A stretch of 64,000 bases of DNA, taken from assembly GCA_018267915.1 (NCBI GenBank), contig JAFDXN010000060.1, forward strand, positions 310,001 through 374,000, read 5' to 3'. The first letter of the stretch is position 1; each line of letters begins with the position of its first letter. This document shows positions 59,522 through 64,000 of this stretch, one piece after another. The position numbers were made by a program, and so were the translations under genes. The notes beneath the pieces are model-generated. The model was not told where the DNA came from. It did no database searches and saw nothing but the letters and a program-made list of their open reading frames with translations. The DNA comes from Bacteroidota bacterium (GTDB lineage: Bacteria > Bacteroidota > Bacteroidia > Chitinophagales > Chitinophagaceae).

Positions 59522-59529
59522 TACTTTTG
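59522..59529 (+). promoter_or_regulatory. TACTTTTG -7 element of the HAD phosphatase gene
   Basis: TACTTTTG lies 6 bp before the ATG at 59536, identical to the element preceding the LytTR gene. It argues against the longer open frame beginning at 59455. Confidence 0.45.
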
Positions 59530-59535
59530 AATGAT

Positions 59536-60189
59536 ATGATCAATACAGTACTCTTCGATATGGATGGCTTATTGCTTGATACCGAGCCCCTTTGGGGCGA
59601 GAGTATGCTACGGGTAGCGCAAAAGCATAACATCCCTATCACGGCAGGGAAATTCAAGGAGACCACGGGCCTGCGGATTTACGAGGTGACCGACTACTGG
59701 GCGATCAAATATCCATGGGAGGGCAGCACATCGGTAGAAGTGGCCGATGAGATACTCGACGATATTATTACTACATCAAAAGAAAAAGGTTCGGTGCTCC
59801 GGGGTGTAAAAAAGGCGTTGGAGCTATTGAAAGAGCACACATATAAAATAGGCCTGGCATCATCGTCGCCGCTCAGGATGATCGACGAACTGGTCACCCA
59901 CTTTGACATTAAACACTATTTCGACGTTATCACCTCAGCCGATTCGGCAGATCTCGGTAAGCCGCACCCCGCCGTTTTCCTCGAATGTGCAGCAGCATTG
60001 GGTTCATCGGCCCTACAATGCGTGGTGCTTGAAGATTCGGTTAACGGCATGATAGCCGGTAAGGCCGCACGAATGAAAGTAATAGTGGTGCCCGATGCTA
60101 TTCATTTCGATGACCCACGTTTCGCCCTTGCCGATGCTAAGCTCAGCAGTATGGAAGATTTTGACCTGGAGGTACTGGAAAGACTCTAA
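59536..60189 (+). CDS. HAD family phosphatase (hexitol/2-deoxyglucose-6-phosphatase-like)
   Basis: The 217-residue protein is a class IA HAD phosphatase. Motif I DMDGLLLDTEP (nucleophile Asp9), motif II SSSPLRM, motif III Lys in GKPHPAVFLECA and motif IV VVLEDSVNGMIAG are all intact. The DTEPLWGESM cap start is typical of the YniC/HxpB branch acting on sugar phosphates, but beta-phosphoglucomutase-like relatives are not fully excluded. The start at MINTVLFD is chosen from the family and the promoter position. It converges with the small gene at 60190. Confidence 0.85.
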   Translation: MINTVLFDMDGLLLDTEPLWGESMLRVAQKHNIPITAGKFKETTGLRIYEVTDYWAIKYPWEGSTSVEVADEILDDIITTSKEKGSVLRGVKKALELLKEHTYKIGLASSSPLRMIDELVTHFDIKHYFDVITSADSADLGKPHPAVFLECAAALGSSALQCVVLEDSVNGMIAGKAARMKVIVVPDAIHFDDPRFALADAKLSSMEDFDLEVLERL

Positions 60190-60447
60190 TCATTTATCCA
60201 TCAGGATAATAAAATAATCGGTTTCAGTATCCTGTAGCATGTATTTCACTCGGTCAGACTCCACCGGTTCGCAGGCACAGTCGGCAGGTATCTCGCTGCC
60301 TGCTTTTACAGCCTTTAATATTTGCAGGTTGTGATCTCTCGGGTGCAGGAAATGTTTACGGTCTATTTGCTTTTGGATGAGTATGTAGTCGTAGCCGGTA
60401 TCTACGGCCAGCCTGTGTGCTTGTGTGTTAAATGGCATCAGTCGCAT
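60190..60447 (-). CDS. Small hypothetical protein (85 aa)
   Basis: This 85-residue protein without signal peptide begins MRLMPFNTQAHRLAVDTGYD and has two cysteines in SEIPADCACEP near residue 58. Its end is TDYFIILMDK. I do not recognise a family. Its frame directly abuts the HAD gene stop on the other strand, and composition is normal for coding. A start at the Met of MPFNTQ, three codons later, is equally possible. Confidence 0.6.
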   Translation of the reverse strand: MRLMPFNTQAHRLAVDTGYDYILIQKQIDRKHFLHPRDHNLQILKAVKAGSEIPADCACEPVESDRVKYMLQDTETDYFIILMDK

Positions 60448-60514
60448 GTGCTTTCCTTTTTTCGGTGATTTTATCGGCAGCCTTGCCGGTATACTATTTT
60501 TTTATTAAAGCCGT

Positions 60515-60805
60515 TCACGTGCTTTTCGCTTTGGGTATTTTGCCGCTATGGTCTTCTCCAGGTACGCCGTCGATGTTGCCATAGCGTTCACTAATTCTTT
60601 TCCCGGATACAGGATAGCCGAACAAAGGGCCAAGCAGCGACAGGTTGAAAATGGCCGCCAGCAATATGACAGAGCCTATCACAATGAGAACAATATTGGT
60701 GGGGTAATTGAACCCCGAATATCCCCACCCGGCAATTATCAATCCTGTGAAACCCCTTAGCCACCTGCCGGCCACCCCTGTTATATACCGGAAATATTTT
60801 TTCAT
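60515..60805 (-). CDS. DUF2892 (YgaP-like) membrane protein
   Basis: The 96-residue protein begins MKKYFRYITGVAGRWLRGFTG, with two transmembrane helices (about 18-32 and 36-58). The IAGWGYSGFNYPTNIVLIVIGSVIL region and LLGPLFGYPVS loop are the DUF2892 pattern, and a charged tail follows. The start at 60805 is family-consistent; the frame 16 codons longer overlaps no other feature but adds a basic stretch. It lies 4 bp after the DUF892 gene stop, so the genes are co-transcribed. Confidence 0.83.
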   Translation of the reverse strand: MKKYFRYITGVAGRWLRGFTGLIIAGWGYSGFNYPTNIVLIVIGSVILLAAIFNLSLLGPLFGYPVSGKRISERYGNIDGVPGEDHSGKIPKAKST

Positions 60806-60809
60806 ATGA

Positions 60810-61475
60810 CTATACCTCTTCCATTTCCATCGATGCTTCGGCCGGCTCTTCATCTGCCAGCGGATTCACATACATCTCTGCGATCTCGGTCAGCAGTTGG
60901 TCTGTATCTTCTTCTTCCCAAAGGGTTTTTTCCAACAGTTCTGCCGCCTGGTCGTAGCCCAGCGTCAACGCTATCTGCACCAGGCTGCCGTATGTGGCTA
61001 TTTCGTAGTGCTCCACCTTTTGCGCAGCTATGATCAGAGCTGCATCGCGGGTCATTGTGTTTTCCCTGGTTTCTTCCATTATTTCCTTAGCCTCGTTGGT
61101 AAGGCCTTCCATAGCGGCACATTTTTTTGCTTCAGGCTCCTGGCCCAGCACACGGAAAACTTTTTCAAGGCGGCTAACATGTTTCTCAGTCTGGAACCTA
61201 TGATCTTCAAATGCCTCCTGCAGTTCTTCCGTAGTGGCCTCTTTCTGCATGGTTGTCAGTGCTTCAATCAAATGTTTTTCTGCCCAGTAAGTGTCCTTAA
61301 GCATATTGTAGAACATTTTCTCTAGTAGCGGCATCTGTTCTTCGCTTTGCTGCATGCCGTTCTGAGACGTTGCGGAGGATGCGGTGCTTGTCTTTTTTGT
61401 TTTCGAAGCATTCCTTTTTGTGCGGCCTTGTGCAGGCGCTTTTTTTGCTGTTGTATTTTTTTTGGCTGTGCTCAT
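60810..61475 (-). CDS. DUF892 ferritin-like protein (YciE/YciF family) with basic N-terminus
   Basis: The 221-residue protein has a Lys/Ala/Ser-rich, histone-tail-like N-terminus (residues 1-45). A four-helix DUF892 domain (about 50-200: MFYNMLKDTYWAEKHLIEAL, FEDHRFQTEKHVSRLEKVF, AALIIAAQKVEHYEIATYGSL) follows, with the acidic and His residues of a ferritin-type di-iron site (E, ExxH, ExxH patterns). E. coli YciF and YciE are stress-induced relatives. The basic tail is unusual and could bind DNA. The upstream neighbour encodes a KGG-motif protein, the same pairing as yciG-yciF. Confidence 0.9.
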   Translation of the reverse strand: MSTAKKNTTAKKAPAQGRTKRNASKTKKTSTASSATSQNGMQQSEEQMPLLEKMFYNMLKDTYWAEKHLIEALTTMQKEATTEELQEAFEDHRFQTEKHVSRLEKVFRVLGQEPEAKKCAAMEGLTNEAKEIMEETRENTMTRDAALIIAAQKVEHYEIATYGSLVQIALTLGYDQAAELLEKTLWEEEDTDQLLTEIAEMYVNPLADEEPAEASMEMEEV

Positions 61476-61499
61476 ATTTCTAAAGGTTTTTGCGATAGA

Positions 61500-61531
61500 C
61501 CAGCCGGCCCTGTGAAATGGGGACCGGCTGG
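61500..61531. terminator. Hairpin between the KGG and DUF892 genes
   Basis: An 8-bp stem (CCAGCCGG, 61500-61507 with 61524-61531) has a T-rich run only on the plus-strand side (CTTTTAATT). Because both neighbouring genes are on the minus strand it may be an attenuator or processing signal rather than a full terminator. Confidence 0.4.
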
Positions 61532-61563
61532 CTTTTAATTATTATTATTTCAGACCTCTTCAC

Positions 61564-62613
61564 TTAACGTGATGAACGACCACCGCCGCGATTGCTGCTG
61601 CGGCCTGATGCGTTACCGCCACGACCTGATGAGCTGCCACCGCGACCTGATGAGTTACCACCGCGGCCTGATGAGCTGCCGCCGCGATCTGATGAGTTAC
61701 CGCCGCGACCGCCGCTACGGCCTCCGCCATGCGATGCCTCACCGCCCATGCGGGCTATGCGGGTGCGCTCTTCACGGCTCATAGCAGCAAAGCCACGGCG
61801 GCTGCTGCCGCCACCACTACGACCTGAAGAACTGCCGCCACTGCGACCCGATGAATTGCCACGACCCGAAGAGCCACCGCTGCGTCCGCCGCGTCCACCA
61901 TAGTCGTCGTCGTCGTAACCACGTCCGCCACCGTGCGATGCACGACCGCCGCGACGGCCGGCTTCACTAGCTTCTTCGCTGTCCCATTCGTGGGCAGTGC
62001 CGCGCTCGTGCGCCACACGTCCACCACGGCTGCCGGCTTCACGTGCTTCTTCAGAATCCCATTCATGGGCATTACCCGACTCATGTGCCACGCGTCCACC
62101 CATGCTTGCAATCCTGCTCACTTCGTCCGGGTCCATCGATGCGAAGCCACGTCCGCCACCACGGTTTTGAGAACTCCTGCCTCTTGAGCCGCGATTATCT
62201 TCTTCATAATCATAGCTTCGCCCGCTAGCGTTCGACCTTCTGCCGCCACCGTAGTTATCATCATAATCGCGGTTGCCGCGGCCACGGTTGCTATAGCTAT
62301 CACCCTCGTCTTCGTCGTCTTCATAATCATCATTACGACTGCTGGTGTTATACCTGCCGCCTTCATAATCATCATCATCGTAGTCGTTGCTGGTATTATA
62401 CCTGCCGCCACGATCATAATCATCATCTTCGTCTTCATAGTCGTCGTAGCTGTCATAGTCATCTTCCTGGCGGTTGCGTGCATTATAACGATTGTCATCG
62501 TCATAATCTTCGCGACCCCTGCCGCCATGCGATGCCCTGCCGCCCATGCTGGAGATGCGTCGTTGTTCTTCTCTGTCCATCGAGCCGAAGCCCCGCGCCG
62601 AATTACGTGCCAT
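61564..62613 (-). CDS. KGG-motif stress protein with acidic/Tyr and RGG-rich regions
   Basis: The 349-residue, extremely hydrophilic protein contains five KGG/con-10-like motifs: RGFGSMDREEQRRISSMGG (1-26), RGFASMDPDEVSRIASMGG, NAHEWDSEEAREAGSRGG, TAHEWDSEEASEAGRRGG, and RGFAAMSREERTRIARMGG, most ending in (V/A)(A/S)H(E/G). Between the first and second is a Asp/Tyr/Arg/Asn-rich tract (about 33-150). The C-terminus (about 235-349) is built of Arg-Gly-Gly and Ser-Gly-Arg units. E. coli YciG is a short relative of about 60 residues. No folded domain beyond the KGG motifs is visible. Confidence 0.88.
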   Translation of the reverse strand: MARNSARGFGSMDREEQRRISSMGGRASHGGRGREDYDDDNRYNARNRQEDDYDSYDDYEDEDDDYDRGGRYNTSNDYDDDDYEGGRYNTSSRNDDYEDDEDEGDSYSNRGRGNRDYDDNYGGGRRSNASGRSYDYEEDNRGSRGRSSQNRGGGRGFASMDPDEVSRIASMGGRVAHESGNAHEWDSEEAREAGSRGGRVAHERGTAHEWDSEEASEAGRRGGRASHGGGRGYDDDDYGGRGGRSGGSSGRGNSSGRSGGSSSGRSGGGSSRRGFAAMSREERTRIARMGGEASHGGGRSGGRGGNSSDRGGSSSGRGGNSSGRGGSSSGRGGNASGRSSNRGGGRSSR

Positions 62614-63062
62614 TTTTTTTGTTTTTATGGTTAGGAAATAAAATGCTTTCTTGTGTTAATCTTTATAGCGAATACTCGCGGTCATCCATTGGGCTACAGG
62701 TGTACGCAAGTCGCTGCTGCCACAGTTTTGTGGTGATATGGCATTTTCCTCCTGTAGTAGCTCTTTTTTCGGGAGAGAAAGCCTCCCACATGATCTTAAA
62801 AGGTAAGGCGCAAAGTGAAAAATCTATGCCAGCAATTTCAATTCGAAACAATTTTCACTGTTCCCGGAAAAAGAATTGAAGGCGTCCATTTCTCTTTTTA
62901 TGTTGCGGCTGTTTTGATTCAATTCCTTACATCTTTTTTTAAAATCCTTGTGTGGGGATAATAAATTTAAGTTTTCTCATGGCTTTCTTTGCGCATACCC
63001 AAGCTCAACGTTCGGTTGAGGTGCGCTGTCCTCAAAAGGCTGTGGAAAGTGCTGCCCCATGC
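62614..63062. other. Intergenic stretch, no credible gene
   Basis: About 450 bp separate the KGG gene start from the next gene. Open frames here on either strand are short and lack family features. The region holds AT-rich sequence upstream of the KGG gene, where its promoter should lie, but no TAnnTTTG element at a convincing position was seen. Confidence 0.5.
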
Positions 63063-63347
63063 TCAGGAATTGGCGGTACCCTCATCTTCTTTGTCGTGAC
63101 CTTCCACTTTTACGATCTTATTGTAGATGCCCAGTAACAAAAACGGTGCAACCCACTGACCCACAAATAGTGCCGCATGACTCTGTTTGAAACATTTTAA
63201 TGTTAACGAGCTTGCCATTGCTGTAATAGCTGCAGCCAGGAAAAAGTCGGATGGTATCTTTGATGTCTGTTTCTCAATCGCCTTGGTAAAAGGCCCTTCT
63301 TTGTACGCTTTCATGTTCTCCATTTTCTTAAGTTTTTTGGAGACCAT
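63063..63347 (-). CDS. Small two-helix membrane protein
   Basis: The 94-residue protein has a basic start (MVSKKLKKMENMKAYKEGPF), the segment AIEKQTSKIPSDFFLAAAI, and two hydrophobic segments (about 35-50 and 60-76; FVGQWVAPFLLLGIYNKIV). I recall similar short proteins in Sphingobacteria and Chitinophagaceae, without a known function. The start may be at the second Met (MENMKAY). It lies near the stress-type cluster and may be part of the same response. Confidence 0.75.
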   Translation of the reverse strand: MVSKKLKKMENMKAYKEGPFTKAIEKQTSKIPSDFFLAAAITAMASSLTLKCFKQSHAALFVGQWVAPFLLLGIYNKIVKVEGHDKEDEGTANS

Positions 63348-63478
63348 TGCCGTAAATACTATGCCTGCAGCTTAAATGAGAAAATGAAATTGAGGAAACT
63401 GTTGTTGAAATTTTTTACTCCGCGGCATGGATTTGCTGGTACACAGGCTCAACTTTTACGAAACCAAAAACCTGATTT

Positions 63479-63748
63479 ATGAAAAAGATGGCAGTAGCGC
63501 TTATGCTGGCAGTATTTGCCTGCACTAATGTATACGCGCAAAATAATATGCAGGATTCAATGGGCCGTGGACGCACAAACAGGACACATAGAAGCCGCTC
63601 GACAAGGACAGATACCAATAACATGAACAACAACAGGAATAACAACCTCAATAATAACAACTATAACAATAACAACAGGAACAATAATAACCTGAATAAC
63701 AACAACCGCAATAATAGCACGAGCGGCGACAGTACTATGAGAAGATGA
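63479..63748 (+). CDS. Secreted Asn/Arg-rich small protein
   Basis: The 89-residue protein has a signal peptide (MKKMAVALMLAVFACTNVYA). The mature part is a basic stretch (GRGRTNRTHRSRSTRTDT) followed by an Asn-dominated repeat (NNNRNNNLNNNN type) of about 40 residues. No folded domain is expected. It is the smallest of three secreted low-complexity proteins in the window. Confidence 0.8.
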   Translation: MKKMAVALMLAVFACTNVYAQNNMQDSMGRGRTNRTHRSRSTRTDTNNMNNNRNNNLNNNNYNNNNRNNNNLNNNNRNNSTSGDSTMRR

Positions 63749-63879
63749 TTGTTTAGAGGTTTGGTAAGAAGGGTAGCAGCGATGGGCTGCTACTTTGTGG
63801 TTTGTTGCATGTTAAAGTGACAGGACGCCGAAATAGAGTTGGTCTACCATGTATTTTCCGGGAATAGCGAACGGGAGAA

Positions 63880-63999
63880 CTAATCTTTTTTGTTCAGCAT
63901 TTCGTCGGTGAAGTGACGTACTCCTTTCTCCTGCGAGAATTTGTCCGAATTGTAATCCTGAGAACTGTTCCTGGGTATAGATAAGCTCTTCCATCCTTC
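63880..63999 (-). CDS. 3' end of an unidentified gene (partial)
   Basis: On the minus strand a frame open from the window edge reads 39 residues, from EGWKSLSIPRNSSQDYNSD to DEMLNKKD, then stops at TAG (complement of 63880-63882). The charged composition suits a protein C-terminus. A different overlapping frame on the same strand is open for 60 residues from 63994; which one is used cannot be decided here. The region 63749-63879 shows no gene. Confidence 0.4.
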   Translation of the reverse strand, partial: EGWKSLSIPRNSSQDYNSDKFSQEKGVRHFTDEMLNKKD

Positions 64000-64000
64000 G

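Noticed and set aside
62663..62851. Minus-strand frame of 62 residues upstream of the KGG gene
   Set aside because: No family features or ribosome-binding signal; it more likely lies in the promoter region of the KGG gene.
62478..62879. Plus-strand frame of 133 residues opposite the KGG gene start
   Set aside because: Composition rich in Cys, Arg and His is typical of antisense translation of low-complexity coding DNA.
63812..63994. Minus-strand 60-residue frame at the right edge
   Set aside because: An overlapping frame open to the edge has a more protein-like charged C-terminus; neither is certain, so only the latter was listed with low confidence.

Overview
The window reads as chromosomal DNA of a Bacteroidota bacterium, most likely order Chitinophagales (Chitinophagaceae-like). 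Supporting signs are promoter elements of the Bacteroidota TAnnTTTG type just upstream of many genes, secreted proteins with type IX secretion (T9SS) C-terminal sorting domains, SprB-type repeats, an ELWxxDGT-repeat protein, an OmpP1/FadL porin, the bacillithiol deacetylase BshB1, the small Bacteroidota protein DUF4295 next to rpmB-rpmG, and an archaeal-type ProS. The genus cannot be fixed from sequence alone. No rRNA, tRNA, CRISPR array or transposase was recognised.

Layout. 1-5.7 kb: a partial gene end and a short repeat region, a RibD/DHFR-like reductase, the radical-SAM/DUF4130 DNA-modification pair, and a translationally coupled hemN-methyltransferase pair. 5.7-8.1 kb: GNAT acetyltransferase and a PoxB-like thiamine-diphosphate enzyme. 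8.2-14.5 kb: one six-gene operon encoding TolC, a HlyD lipoprotein, an FtsX permease, an ABC ATPase, a LytS-type kinase and a LytTR regulator. 14.7-21.2 kb: a 2156-residue secreted adhesin-like protein with 15 SprB repeats. 21.2-28.8 kb: PLP decarboxylase, small secreted proteins, VOC protein, ProS, a Tyr/Asn-rich secreted protein and an OmpP1 porin. 28.9-34.3 kb: parE (without parC beside it), a lipoprotein and small conserved genes.

34.3-38.3 kb is the most repeat-rich part: a helix-turn-helix gene whose C-terminal half is built partly from translated palindromic repeats, an interspersed hairpin element, a tandem 129-bp duplication made of mini-hairpins, and a T9SS cargo gene flanked by direct copies of that repeat family. 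A second T9SS cargo gene (ELWxxDGT) follows.

40.3-60.2 kb is mostly housekeeping: carA, a threonine-dehydrogenase-like enzyme, bshB1, rpmB-rpmG-DUF4295, gap and pgk with a DUF433/DUF5615 toxin-antitoxin pair lodged between them, mltG, the miaB-sigma54 activator-lptE-TPR-secG operon, and a pair of secreted M16 peptidases (one catalytic, one not). 60-63.7 kb is a stress-type cluster resembling E. coli yciGFE (KGG-motif protein plus DUF892 ferritin-like protein), with small membrane and Asn-rich secreted proteins.

The most novel-looking points are the hairpin repeats with compensating stem bases, palindromic repeats read in frame as protein, heptamer arrays directly upstream of several start codons, the toxin-antitoxin pair placed between gap and pgk, and the KGG/RGG low-complexity stress protein. 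I did not find one obvious, self-contained new defence or biosynthetic system.
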